Positions 1 to 12,639 of a stretch of 64,000 nt of DNA are shown piece after piece; the stretch's first letter is position 1, and each line of letters begins with the position of its first letter. The translations under genes and the position numbers were made by a program. The notes under the pieces are model-generated. The model was given only the letters and a program-made list of their open reading frames with translations. It was not told the origin of the DNA and ran no database searches. The stretch lies in NCBI GenBank assembly GCA_033002965.1, contig JAURVB010013276.1:21668-85667 (forward strand), in the 5' to 3' direction. Origin of the DNA: Piper betle (Eukaryota; Streptophyta; Magnoliopsida; Piperales; Piperaceae).

Positions 1-363
1 CTTCTTTTACTTCAGAGCTTCTTACAGTGGGTTGCTTGGCTGCATTAATGTATCTTCCCGCGTAGTAGTAATAGCCAGTAATTATGTGTATATGACAAAT
101 TACTGATTTTCATATAATATCTGTCCTACGAGAACCACCATCCAGAGAGTGTTTCATTAGTTTTGGTTTCAATTTTCTGCTGGAAGTAGGTGGGTTCTGT
201 CATCCAATTGAGTTCCTCTTCAACAGAAGTGGGCAGGGAAGCGACCATTTTTATTTCATTTGTGACTAGTAAATTATATGAATTTGGCTTCTGGCGAGCC
301 GTTGCACTGTATCAACCCAACATTAATAATGATTTGCTATTGTTATATATTATACCTGGGCAG

Positions 364-887
364 ATAATTTGGTGAGGAACGGTGGATTTGAGGAGGGCCC
401 CCATGTGTTCCCCAACCATACATCCGGCATTCTTCTCCCACCAAAGCAACAAGATCTGACGTCCCCACTTCCTGGGTGGATCATAGAGTCTCTGAAAGCA
501 GTGAAGTACATTGATTCAAAGCATTTCAAAGTCCCATTTGACAAGGCAGCAGTTGAGCTGGTGGCCGGAAGGGAGAGTGCTATTGCGCAAGTGATCAGAA
601 CAATCCCGAGCAAGTCGTACAAACTCAGCTTCGTTGTCGGAGACGCCAAGAATGGCTGCCATGGGTCCATGCTTGTGGAAGCATTTGCTGCCAAAGAGAC
701 CCTTAAAGTCCCCTTCAAGTCCACCGGAAAGGGTGGCTACAAATCTGCAAGCTTCATATTCAAAGCCATCTCTGATAGGACGAGGATCACATTTTTCAGC
801 AACTACTACCACACTAAGGCGAACGATGTTGGCACCCTTTGCGGTCCAGTCTTGGATCAAGTTAGTGTTTCTCTTATCTCAAAGTGA
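364..887 (+). CDS. DUF642 cell-wall protein, last exon (partial gene)
   Basis: The frame reads DNLVRNGGFEEGPHVFP, then LLPPKQQDLTSPLPGWIIES, VELVAGRESAIAQVIRT and LCGPVLDQVSVSLISK-stop. This is the second galactose-binding-like DUF642 domain of plant proteins such as BIIDXI and TEEBE, which are secreted to the cell wall and linked to pectin methylesterase activity. A splice acceptor (CAG at 361-363) precedes the exon; the coding frame begins with two bases completing a split codon. The signal peptide and first DUF642 domain must lie left of the window, and bases 1-363 read as intron. No break is visible in the exon. Family assignment is firm; the exact paralogue is not decided. Confidence 0.88.
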
Positions 888-1536
888 TCAAGAACTAGCA
901 GTCAACTGCTGTTATGATCGCCAATTATGAGAACATTATGTTATGGTCAATTTATCCTAGCTTAGTTTTATGGTTTTGTAAGTTTGACTGTTTGGTTTGT
1001 GTTATGTTATAGTTACGTAGTTAAAAATTACCATGGTTCATAGGCCATATCAGGGGCTACTTAAGATTTGAAAAACGGTAATTATGAGAAGATACTCTGA
1101 TCATAATTTAGTAGATTCAACCTAGTTGATTAAGCTCAGTATCATATGCTAAGAAATAAATTAGATCATCAAACTGGTGGAGTTGCCCGAGGGTGTCAAG
1201 TGTGTTAAACGGGGACGAAAAAAGAAAGAAGATCAAGATTATGGTCTACATGATAATAAATATCGGGAGAGGTTAAAATTGTATACAGAGTGGAATATCG
1301 GTTAACTCTAAAAACTTTATTAAGAATATGAGCTCAACAAAAGTGTTAGAAAACTTCATTAATACGTACAACGTCCTTCAAGTGGTAAGTACTGCTGGTC
1401 AGCAGTGGGGCGTAAGCCATCAGTCATGAATGTCCCCGAATGGAAGAACATTAAGCAAACCGTACTATAGTTGTCACTGGCAGCATCATCCTAAATTATG
1501 TACAAAGAACGAATAAGACATAATATGACATGGTTG

Positions 1537-1604
<68 letters not shown>

Positions 1605-2610
1605 AGGGCAATTGAAAAAGCACAATGTTTTTAACAAGGTAAACTTTAAATCTTCACTTTGCCATATGAAGAGTAAGGACCCTCCAGTAATCGAAGGAAT
1701 CAATATTATGCAAACAAGTTGTTCAAATCGTAATATGTCAATATAAATTTAGTTTTACCCACGAACATATACATATTTACGTACTGAAGAATAGATCAAA
1801 CTCGTGTATCAAGCTCATGCTGATGGGCTTGAACAGTCGAGCCGCCCTTAAATACGAGGGCTACTTTTGCCCAACAAGGACAGCAGCGAGCACTATACTG
1901 AAAGGTCATTACTAGTGGCCCATTCATAGCTTCCGGTTCTAACCAATGCGTCAATTTTTTTTAGAAATAAAAGGAAGGCGCTTCTTGTAAAAAACATCCT
2001 CAATTAGATCCAGTACTTGAGATTATGTAAATCAATAAGAACGTCTACACATTATGTGGGTAAATTTTTTCATTATCTAGTTCGTAAATTGGATTGTATG
2101 ATCTTACGAAAACCGAAAAGGAAACTAAAAGATTATGCTCTCCCGTGGTGATCAGTATAACCAATTGGAAAAGCTAGCAAGAATTACACTAATTTACACT
2201 TTATTTATAACTAGAAGCACTGTCGCGTTCGATTATGCAGGATGTTGCATCCTCATGTTGAGGCATTGCACAAATGCATGCCTCGCCATGTATAATCTTC
2301 CTAAATACTCATTCCTACGTCAAAAAATGTATGCGCTTATGTTGCCTGCTGTAATTATCAAAAAACACCTCTTGTAATTAGAAAAAAGTATGTTGTCATG
2401 ATCAAAATGATACATATGATTACATGCGTGTTTGTATGGTGTTAACAAGACAATGGCTAGTGAGTAGAAATGGGACTAATCATCAAGGTTCTTTAATATG
2501 CTGTTAAGTCCCCCAGCATCATTTCCCTTCCCACCTTCATCTCTATCTTTCTATTCTCTGTCCAATAACATATATAATGCCTTTTCCTTACTTCCGCTAA
2601 TATATATACA
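888..2610. other. Intergenic, no gene seen
   Basis: Downstream of the DUF642 gene the sequence is AT-rich with only short chance reading frames. Apart from the TA microsatellite at 1543-1600 I see no gene, RNA gene or complete mobile element. Confidence 0.5.
1543..1600. repeat. (TA)n microsatellite
   Basis: About 29 uninterrupted TA units. It creates a spurious Tyr/Ile-repeat reading frame on the minus strand, which is not a gene. Confidence 0.95.
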
Positions 2611-2637
2611 CTAGAAGTACACCCGCGCCTTGCGCGG
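2611..2637 (-). mobile_element. Helitron-like 3' terminus
   Basis: On the minus strand a perfect 6-bp GC stem (CCGCGC/GCGCGG, 3-nt loop, 2623-2637) is followed after 8 nt by CTAG (2614-2611) and then T in the flank. Helitron 3' ends have a short GC hairpin about 10 nt before CTRR and insert between A and T. The element body would run rightward in window coordinates; I could not place its 5' TC end. Confidence 0.5.
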
Positions 2638-3099
2638 AGTTGTATACGTTGTCGTTTATATATTAATTATATTTTCAAATAAGTATTATTTTCTTATTTT
2701 TCTAATTTTATAAGTTAATAATAATTAGTAACATTCATCTTCTTTTATTTTATATATTGGCTACCAAATCTATAACTATTGTTCACTAATATTGCTTACC
2801 TTTTTCCGGAATTGTATATGTTTTTATTTTATATGTTGATTATATTTATAAATAAATATTATCTTTTTCTTTTAATGTTTTTTTGTTAATTACTTATAAT
2901 TAATTATCATCACCTTCTTTTTATGTTATACCCACTAACAAATATGAATATAATCTATACTAAATTATGCTTAAAATTTAATTAAATGAGTGTATATTAT
3001 ATCATGTTTTTTTCATATAAATATTTTTTTAATAAAACGTAATCCTTTTCAAATTATATTTTGATTATGAACATTCATACTTATTAATTAAGTTTTATA

Positions 3100-5304
3100 C
3101 ATTTATAAAATTTAGATCAATTTAAAATATAATCCAAGTTGAGTTAAAATTTAATATAATCCTTAATCTTTGCTCATTATTGACCTTTGTTAACACTAGT
3201 AATGGACTACCCAAAAACTCAACATCGATTACATGATTTTTTATCCATTCATATTGTGTGAAGAAAATAACAACTCCACCATGTTTTACAACTCCACCAT
3301 GTTTTACATCAACATTCGATATTGTCCATTCAATCGTCCATCTTGTGGCATATGAAACACACAATATATCTAATACATTATCGATGGTTGGTATTGAGCG
3401 AATATGCCTAATGATATCATAATCATCTCTTTTATTTACACGATGCAAAGGTCTTCTTTCAGCGACAACAATAAAACATACAAGTTGTCAGATTATAATA
3501 TAAGACTTTGCCTCTTTCATGATAATATTATTAGGATTTAACAATTTTTTTATTATGTTGTCAGGAATAAGTAAGTCACAAGAATTTTTACCAACTTGGG
3601 TGGTATGAATTTCATCAATGACTAGGTCAAGTGGCATTTCAGTCAAATGGTCATGAGTTGTCATCGTAACAACTGCATTGGCTCTAGGTTTCTCAGCATT
3701 AGATTGATATTTTATTTCTCTATTATCAAACGGCTTTTTAATTTTTTTCATTATAAGTCTACACTTACGAGTGAGATGATTTACTATGTTGTGAAAATGA
3801 CAAAAGTTTTCTTTTTATGCATCCCTTGGCTTCAAAGGCATAAGGGGTCCTTTGGTGTAATTCTATTGTCCACCAACAACAAATCAAATTATCTTTTAAT
3901 ATCATTGAGATAAAAAATATACTCATCTAAATTGCCCCATTATTGGCCAGATTTGTTATTTCCTTTGCGACTATCTTGGGAGTTGTTGTTATTAGGCTTT
4001 TTATTATCCTCCTACGGAGTATAGTTTGTTCCAACATTAATAGATATTTTGACAACTTTGTTAGCAGTTGTAGTTCATTGTGATTCTTCATAAAAAGTAA
4101 AATTTTTAAATAGTTCTTTAAAATTAGTGCTCAGAGAACTGCTAAGAAACCAAACTAGTTGACCAATATTCATACCATAATTTTTCACAATCTCCTTATT
4201 ATCTGGAGAATTTTTCATTGGCAATACCAAATTTTAAAACCTTTTCACATATAGACCAAATGTCTCGTCATTATCTCTTTGACACAATTTTAAATGTTCG
4301 AACTTAACAAATATCTCAATTAATTAAAAGTGAGTTGTAAATTGTTTTACCTTCTCCTCCCACACGGATGTAGTATTGGAAGGTCGATTATTAAGCAAAC
4401 GCAATGCAATGCCTATGAGAGAAGATGAAAACTATAGTAACTTCAATTTATCGTTAGAAGCAATAGTACTATATTCAAGTTCAAAGGTGGTGATGTCATC
4501 CCAAGGATTACCATCTCCATCAAATTTTGTAAAAGTTGGCATCTTATAGTTTACGGGAAGTACCTTATCATAAACATTTTTAGCCGATAGATGGAGATGC
4601 TTCATAATTTCAACAATTTTGAGATCTTTCTTGGCAGTCATAAAAGCATGTAGAGCTTGAAGTGTTTGATCTTGTATTGCCATGATAATTTTTAATTCTT
4701 CATATTTTATGTCAATTGTACCTGGTTATACAATTGGATTTGGAGATAACACAGAAGTTAATTGTGTAGGCAAAGACGTAGTAAGCTATACATGAAAATA
4801 ATGGATGACATGACCTAAGGCAGTGGATGTGCCAAAGGTGGTGTTTGTCAATGGGCTAACTAGAGCTAATGCATGCATTGTCAGAATTCTATAAGGGGGG
4901 TATACCATATGGTGGATAACCATGACCATACCCAGGCCATGTACTAGAGTAAAGTATTGGATATGATAGTTGAGGCTTAACGGGTTGAGCATAGAAGGAA
5001 CTCTTATGTTGATCTCCATTAGGAAGTGGGTCGGAGTCCAGGGAGGGCTAATAAAACCTTCACTAGAGAAAATCTTGTGAGGTGGAGCTTGATAGCTTGT
5101 TATGTGAGATGAATTCACACCATATTGACTGGGCAAAGTTGTTGCATGATCATATCTCATATGTGCTACTTGAGGTAAAGTGTGTGCAACGGATGCAATG
5201 AAAATATTAATGCCAGTACTATTTACTAGCATAGTGGATAGAGTAACCGTCAAATTTGCTACATAAGGTGTAAGCGAGTGTGTGGAGGTTAGCGAAGAAG
5301 ACAT
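3100..5304 (-). pseudogene. Decayed Ty3/gypsy-like gag (and start of pol)
   Basis: On the minus strand several broken frames line up in retrotransposon order. 5304-4786 is a proline/serine-rich N-terminal part. 4683-4432 gives KMPTFTKFDGDGNPWDDI, the conserved gag 'KFDG.GDP' motif. About 4440-4330 reads a W-E-x-KVKQF stretch typical of gag. About 3800-3720 reads a zinc-knuckle-like CHFHNIVNHLTRKC. 3448-3122 resembles the pre-protease segment (YDIIRHIRSIPTIDNVLDIL). Stops and frame changes separate these pieces. I see no protease, RT or integrase and no LTR pair, so this is a dead fragment, possibly carried inside the Helitron-like element whose tip is at 2611. Confidence 0.6.
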
Positions 5305-5340
5305 TTGTTCAGTTTCTTGTTCATCTCTTTATTCAAGATG

Positions 5341-5849
5341 CCCTGTTGCATCTCCAATTAAGCTCATGTAAATAATAAGCAATTTCCTTTATTTCGATCA
5401 AGGCATGCTAAGTAGGGATGCAAAGATTTGTTCCATTTAATTTTCACAAGGCTTGATTATGAAAACTAAAAGATATGATGGTCTGTTCCCGCAAAATATT
5501 TTCATTAGAAAGCTTGGAGTAGCAGCATGATGGGCGTCCACAATCTAAGCCAAAGTGGGCGTATACGAATGAATGGATATGAATATCAGCATTAGCAGCT
5601 ATACATGTAACAGGCCATCATTCCCTACCAAACAAAAGATAAAAATAAACTAAGTATACTACTTGGGCTTGGGTAAGATGCAACTTTATGAGAACGAATA
5701 CAAATATTTGATTAAGGGCGAAAGAACTCCAGACTTGGTATCGGAGTGCTTAAAGCGCTCTTGGGATAGGCATGAGAACCGTCGCAGCTCATTCAAAAGC
5801 TGCCAGTGGGTCCTTCTTGTTTGAACTCTAATGCATTTACCCTACAGTT
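5341..5849. other. Intergenic, no gene seen
   Basis: No coding sequence or recognisable repeat between the gag remnant and the AATCGG element. Confidence 0.4.
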
Positions 5850-6685
5850 TAGGGGTCGAATTGGTCGGCCCCTAATCGGTTTTAAAATTGGCCGAGTTAC
5901 CCTAATTTCGATCGATTTAAATCCAATTCAGAATCGGGGTAAATCGGGTAAAATTAATTTTTTTAGGTAAATGACCAAAATACCCTAGATATGATATTAA
6001 TTAAATTATTTAAGTAAAGGTAAAATTAGAAATTTACCCCTACCAGGTCTCCGCCCCTGTGATTCCTCCTTCCGCCCATCTATTGAAGCCGACCTCAGCT
6101 CCGACCTTGCTTCCAAGGCGGGGGGAAGACGAGGCAGCGAGGGCGATCGGCAAGGGCGAGCGGCGGGCCAATTGGGGTGTGTCGAGGGCGTGGGAGGCCG
6201 ATTGGGGTGCGACGAGGGCGAGCGGCAGGCTCGAATGGGGCGTGGCATGGGTGAGTGGCGGCGAGGGCGGATCGGGCATGGTGGCAACATGGGGGGGCGA
6301 GCAGTGACATGGTGCGCTAGGGAAGGGGGTGGCAGGATGGGGCAGGAGGTGTAGGGACGGGGTCGACAGGGGGGCTGACAAGGAGGCTGGCGAGGCAGCG
6401 GCGGGGGTAGTGGCCGCATGGGGGGTGGAGAATCGGGGTAAAATTTTAAAGAACCTGGTGACATTTTCGTAATTAAAAATTGATTCGATCTGACTAGAAT
6501 AAAAAATAATAATTAATTCTAAATAAATTATAAAAATTTTTAAAAAAATATTATAAAATATAATACACATAATTTGGATCTATTTAAACTAATTGATGAG
6601 TTGTTAAATTTTTGTATATAATCGATTTGGACTGATTCAAACCGATTTAACTAAACTAATTCTTATCCGATTTAAATTAATTTTA
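5850..6685. repeat. AATCGG-type interspersed element, copy A
   Basis: Both ends are made of degenerate AATCGG / CCGATTT units. The right half (GATTCGATCTGACTAGA, then AATAAAAAATAATAATTAATT, then a run ending in CCGATTTAA) closely matches the right half of copy B at 32340-32591 and the reverse complement of copy C at 14510-14780. The GC-rich middle (6040-6440) produces long proline/alanine-rich frames on both strands; it has no coding signature. No transposase is visible, so it would be a non-autonomous element. Outer limits are approximate. Confidence 0.6.
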
Positions 6686-9145
6686 ATTTTATTTATAACC
6701 ATGCATTATACAGTCTCGTGGAAAGAAAGTGACGGGGGACCTGGTATGTCCCAGTATACTAAGACAGCCCATGATATTTATCTGGTCCACAATACCTGCC
6801 CTATTTTGTATGAATGCCCACTAAAGAGCCCATCTCAATCACTTTTGATTGGACAGACAAATCCCTCTTCCATCCCATGAGCAAGGCATGTGTGCAGTCC
6901 CACCGTACTACCAACGGCACATGGTTGCATGCAGCAAGGTGGTGGAGTCATCTTCCTCCATAAAGCTGTAGTTGTCACCTTGGTCTTGACTCTTGACATG
7001 AGGGTTGGACACCAATCAGATGTGGGTGTCCATCTATACTCTCCGGACTTCCAGCCCTCGTTGCTAACCAATTAAGGTCAGAGAAGACCGGAGATTTTAC
7101 ACTATGCAATTGTCTTACTGTACTAGAAGCAGCCATTTAGGATCAGAAGAAACAATATTTTTTAAAACATTAGCAAATGAATTTTTGAACATACAGTACT
7201 AGTATTAAATAAGAGCAAGCTCAAACAATGATCTTTTGTGCGACTAACTTTCTCCTATTCCTGAAAGCACGGCGTTTAGGTTTCATGGCAAGTGACAACC
7301 AGGACGGAAATGGCAATTAGGAAGGGTGTGTACAAGTTCATAGTCTTGATAGGCCGTTAGCCTTTTTTTTGGGATAAAGCTGGGGGAAGTTTACAGCTTT
7401 TAGACCTTTGGGGCTCTGTAAATGATGAAGTGGCCAACCTAATGAGAAGAAATGGCACCACTGAGGAATAAAAGTGCTTTTATGGGTATCTATGATGTCC
7501 TCCATTTTCTCTTTGCCGAAGAAATGAAAGGAAGGGGATGGTGAAGATGGAATCATTAGGTCCCATTGCCAAAATGTAATGGTTTTCTTTATCATATTTG
7601 ATCATGTCATGTAATGAAAGCAGTCATCTAGCTTTTCTCATGTCTTAGGGTACCAACTTTTGCTGTTTGCCCACGCGACCCAGCCATTAGTTTGATGTTG
7701 ATAAAATGCACTGTTAGCAATTGAAAGCGGATGTCTTAACAGAAAATTAGACTTACATAAATATCTATTATATGTTTCATTTGGAAGAAATAGGGCTTTG
7801 ATACGTGACCCTACCAGGGAAGAACAATAAGAAAAGGCAGCAGCCGAACCATGGGAAGCATGTATGTCAGATGATCTTACTGATCTTGTTTATTTCATTT
7901 TTGAGCTCATTAAAGTCAACATTACTTGTTAGCTATGGTATTAACTGAATACAACGTTTTAACACGATGGAATCATGAGATGTAGAAAAAATTGAGCTCT
8001 GCTTTTTTAGCAAGGCAAATTTTGACAGTAACCATGGTATGGTAGGAGGATTTTACAAGGGACATATTGGAGTGGACCCTCTAATTGGAAGATGCTTTTC
8101 ATTTGTATATCCTCCAGGAATCCCAGGTAGAGGACAACTACAACATCCAAAATGTGTCTTGCCCTTCAAAGGCATGTCACGTTCAATTCTATGAACTTAG
8201 TTCCCTTGTTGCCAATCCCTGATAACGCGCCGGGAAGATCTTAGAGGGAGCAACGCATACATACAAACAAAAGAACAAAGTAAAAACGTGAAACCAACTC
8301 CAAAGATATCAATAATTTAAGCTGGTTTGTAACTGTAAGTTGCAATGGAGGATTTGTATACAGAGTAGTTTTTAGTACACCTTCCAGAGGCAGTAAATGT
8401 GGCGCAAGTTGCAGGATGATGACAGGAAAATGTTGTTTTTCTGGTGACTCTAGTACTTTGCTTCATTGACTTTTTGGGACTATGGAGTCCGGTGTTCCTC
8501 GTGAAGGAATTTGCGCCACCCTTTTTGACAAAAGATAAAAAGAGACTTCATTTAATTTAATGTTGAAGGAGGAGGACGAGGAGCATATCCCATGAGCATT
8601 ACCAGCCGCCCTCCCACAACATTTTTACGTCCCATGCTCGTAAGCCCCCTTCCTTCTCATGGTCAGGCATTTTGTGCTTTTGCTTGCTTTAGCAGCACTG
8701 TGAGCAGAGAGAGATGAAAGGAACACTATTTTTGTGTTGATGACGGATGACTGATGGGGTTTTTGAGGAAGTAATTGTGATGGGTTTCGTTGTTGTGTTG
8801 AGGTTCACCGGAAAGGCGAAAACCTCTGTGGATTGAAATGGGCAGTAGCTTTTCCTCTGCTCATAAAGCCTGCCCCTAGGGGAGGAGCTCTTTCGCTTGT
8901 CCTTCCTTTGTTTGTCTTCCCTAGCCCTCTGCGCAAGGCCATTGCGTTCCGGTGATCAAGACTCAGAGAGGGCGTGTCAAGGTATGAGCCCTGGTTTCGC
9001 CTCTCTTTCGTTTGGTATTCAAGAAATGGCCAAAGAGTCCGACCGTAAAGTCGGCGGCTTGAGGTGAAAGGAGTCACATTGTTGGGCCAACATCTTGTAG
9101 TAGCAGTGGAACTGCTCTGCTAGCGCGACCCCCCGACGTTCATCA
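6686..9145. promoter_or_regulatory. Upstream region of the PXC3-like gene, nothing specific seen
   Basis: Unique-looking, moderately AT-rich DNA leading to the receptor-kinase start at 9146. I found no convincing TATA box or other gene. A GC-rich stretch around 8800-9140 probably includes the 5' UTR. Confidence 0.35.
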
Positions 9146-11902
9146 ATGGCTTCTTCCTTAATCGGCTTATGCAGTTTGTTGCTTGCTTTTCTATGCGCCA
9201 GCCAGCCTGCCTGCTCACTAAACAGCGACCAATATATCATGATGGCTATCCACAGTGAGTTACTGGTGCCGGGCTGGGGCGCCAACAGCTCTGATTACTG
9301 CTCTTGGAATGGGGTGCGATGCAACTCCAATCAATCCGTGGAATGGCTCCAGCTCCCTCGCAGGCAGCTCCGAGGTAACATATCTATCATCTCCGAGCTG
9401 AAATACATGATATGGTTGGATCTATCTTCTAATAACTTTCATGGGTCGATTCCATATAATCTTGGAAAGCTGTCTCAACTTGAGTTTCTTGACTTGTCTG
9501 GCAACAAGTTTGAGGGCTTGATACCATCCCAGTTGGGTGGTCTCAGGAACCTCAGGGCTTTGAACCTTTCTGACAATTCACTTGATGGTGAGATACCGGA
9601 CGAGCTGCGGAACTTGGAGAAATTGCGAGGTTTTCACTTGTCGACGAACAGGCTGAATGGTTCCATCCCAAGTTGGGTGGGGAACATGACCAATTTGGTT
9701 GTGTTCACTGCGTATGAGAACTTCTTAAGTGGCCGCATCCCAGACAATCTTGGTCTGTTTTCCGACCTTGAAGTCTTGAATCTTCACTCGAACCAGCTGG
9801 AGGGGCCGATCCCCCCAAGCGTTTTTGCTTCTGGGAAGTTGGAGATTTTGATCCTAACCGTTAACAACTTAGAGGGAAGCATTCCCCAGTCAGTTGGAAA
9901 GTGTAGACGGCTCTCAAGTCTTAGGATTGGAAACAACAAGCTGGTAGGTGCCATTCCTGCAGATATTGGCAATGTCACTAGTCTTACATACTTTGAAGTG
10001 GACAACAACAATCTCTCCGGAGAGATTGTGCCGCAGCTTGCTCATTGTTCTAATCTCACTCTCCTAAATTTAGCTGCCAATGGATTTACCGGATCTATTC
10101 CTCGTGAGTTTGGTGGACTTGAAAACCTGCAGGAATTAATTGTTTCAAGCAATAGTTTAGTTGGAGATATTCCTTACTCCCTTCTTAGATTGAAAAATCT
10201 CAGCAAGCTCGACCTGAGCAACAATAGGTTCAATGGGTCTATACCTGAAGACCTGTGTAATATGTCAAGATTACAGTTTCTGCTTTTGAGTGAGAACTCT
10301 TTCCGGGGAGAGATGCCTCGTGAGATAGGTAACTGTACCAGATTGCTGGAACTCCAGATGGGGAGTAACTATCTGACTGGGCCTATCCCTCCGGAAATTG
10401 GTCGAATCAGGAACCTGCAAGTAGCATTAAACTTGAGCTTCAACCATCTTCATGGATCTGTTCCTCGGGAATTAGGAAAGCTTGACAAATTGGTTTCAAT
10501 TGACATCTCAAGCAACCAGCTCTCAGGGGGTATTCCAACCGAACTCAACGGTATGATGAGCTTGATAGTGGTAAATTTTTCAAACAACCTCTTCTCAGGA
10601 CCCATACCCACGTTCGTGCCATTCCAGAAGAGCCCAAGTTCAAGTTTCGTTGGAAACAGGGGCCTGTGTGGGCAACCATTAAGCTCCAATTGTGCTGGTC
10701 TTTCAGGTGAGGGCAAAGATGGAACTGGGCACAAGGTTTCTTACAGAATTATATTAGCTGTGATTGGTTCTGGGTTGACAGTTTTCGTAGCTGTGACCGT
10801 GGTTGTACTTCTGTTTATGATGAGAGAAAAGCAAGAAAAGGCTGTCAAGGATTCTTGTGCTGTTATTGACATCAGCCAGGATCCTCCTTCCATACTGGCT
10901 AGCAATCTCTTTGTTGACAATTTGAAGCAGGCTATTGATTTTGAGTGCTGCGTCAAAGCAACTCTTAAGGATTCCAATAAACTTACTTGTGGCACCTTTA
11001 GTGTGGTATATAAGGCAGTTATGCCTTCCGGTTTGATCCTCTTGGTAAAGAGGCTCAAGTCTATGGATAAAACAGTAAGCCATCATCAGAACAAGATGAT
11101 ACGAGAGCTGGAGAGACTTGGGAAGCTCTGCCACAACAATTTGCTTAGGCCACTTGGGTTTATAATTTATGAAGATGTTGTCCTATTGCTTCACCATTAC
11201 TTCCCGAATGGGACACTTATTCAGCTTCTCCAAGATTCATCAAAAAGTGATCACGAACCTGATTGGTCGAGAAGGTTGTCCATAGCAATCGGAGCTGCAG
11301 AGGGGTTAGCTTTCCTTCACCATGTGGCCATCATCCATCTAGATATTTCAACCGGCAATATTTTCCTTGACGGCAACTTCAATCCACTGCTGGGAGAAAT
11401 TGAGATATCAAAGTTGCTAGACCCATCTAGAGGAACTGCAAGTATCAGTGCAGTTGCTGGGTCATTTGGCTACATTCCACCAGGTATGTTTCTTGTAGTT
11501 GGTTATCTTCCATTATTTGTCTCAAATATCACTGAGCTATGATTGGTATATTCAATATCACCGTCCTATCTTTCAGAATATGCCTACACCATGCAAGTTA
11601 CTGCACCAGGAAATGTATACAGCTATGGGGTGGCGTTGCTAGAGATCCTTACAACACGACTACCAGTTGACGAGGCATTCGGCGAAGGAGTTGATTTGGT
11701 CAAGTGGGTTCACTCTGCACCCCTTCGTGGAGAAACTCCTGAACAAATATTGGATGCAAGGTTAAGTACCGTGTCTTTTGCATGGAGAAAACAAATGCTT
11801 GGGGTTTTGAAGATAGCATTGATGTGCACTGATTCCACACCAGCCAAACGCCCTAAAATGAAGAAAGTAGTGGAGATGCTCAAAGAAGTTGAACATAACT
11901 GA
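9146..11902 (+). CDS. PXC3: LRR receptor-like (pseudo)kinase, PXC3-like
   Basis: Two exons, 9146-11483 and 11577-11902. The donor CCACCAG|GTATGT and acceptor TTTCAG|AATATG join to give FGYIPPEYAYTMQVTAPGNVYSYG; the CDS totals 887 codons plus stop. Order: signal peptide (about 1-24, ending QPACS), a cysteine-containing LRR cap with YCSWNGVRC (about 52-60), an LRR array to about 500, a cysteine pair before the membrane (CGQPLSSNC), a transmembrane helix (about 533-558) and a kinase domain (about 605-880). The kinase has VKRLKS in place of VAIK but lacks HRD (it reads IIHLDIS) and DFG (it reads LGEIEIS), a departure that I recall is shared by Arabidopsis At2g41820. It is therefore probably a plasma-membrane pseudokinase receptor, with a vascular link inferred from the PXY-correlated name. 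The reading frame is intact. Confidence 0.93.
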
Positions 11903-12639
11903 ATCCAAAAGGCAGGAGTCACTTCCTGTTGGAGAAATGGATTCTATTATCAGAACATCCTCTTGCCCTTTTGTAAATCAAAACTAATTATCTATTTTGA
12001 AAGCGGGCAACACGAGAATTTTCAACATACATCACTTCCTCACTCATGGAATGCCCATGTAGTTTCCTGGGACAATGAATGAAAAGAGTTCACTAATGAT
12101 GTCGTATTATATCATTGAAGAAAGCAGGACATCCTTAAGCATGGATGTTGAATATATTAAAACAAGTACTCATCTTATGTGCAAGGCGATGTCATGGAGA
12201 AATGAACTTATCTTTTTTACAAACAGATTTACTGATCTTGATTTCATGAGAAATAAGAACAAATGGGAGACAAGAAATCCGCCAACATTTTAACTTATGA
12301 CTTATGAGCCCAAGAAACAACTTAACTTAAGAACAACTTATGACTTATGAGCCCAATATTAGGGTGCCTAATTAGTATGGTTAAATCGTGTACCTTACCC
12401 AACGAAACCCTAGTAGTAAGATTTTGGATAATTAATAATATAATTTGATTTAGAAGTAAAATGTAATCTGCTAAAAATGGTGAGTTTAGTAACAAAATGA
12501 TGAGTATACGACATCCGTTGCTTCATTCCTAAATTATAATTTTAATTATATAGATAATTTATCAATACAATTGTCAAATATTCCATTTATGCTTTTACAA
12601 TATGTATTTATCTAGCTTCACTTTTTAGATCATGTAATA
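11903..12639. other. 3' flank of the PXC3-like gene
   Basis: 3' UTR and AT-rich flank. A short duplicated phrase (ACTTATGAGCCCAAGAAAC.. / ACTTATGAGCCCAATATT) lies at 12297-12360. No gene seen. Confidence 0.4.

Noticed and set aside
1491..1703. Tyr/Ile-repeat protein
   Set aside because: Translation of a TA microsatellite.
6006..6570. Long overlapping proline/alanine-rich frames on both strands
   Set aside because: They lie in the GC-rich centre of repeat copy A, are open in several frames at once because of base composition, and show no domain or conserved start.
9019..9285. Minus-strand frame over the start of the PXC3-like gene
   Set aside because: Shadow of the receptor-kinase coding sequence.
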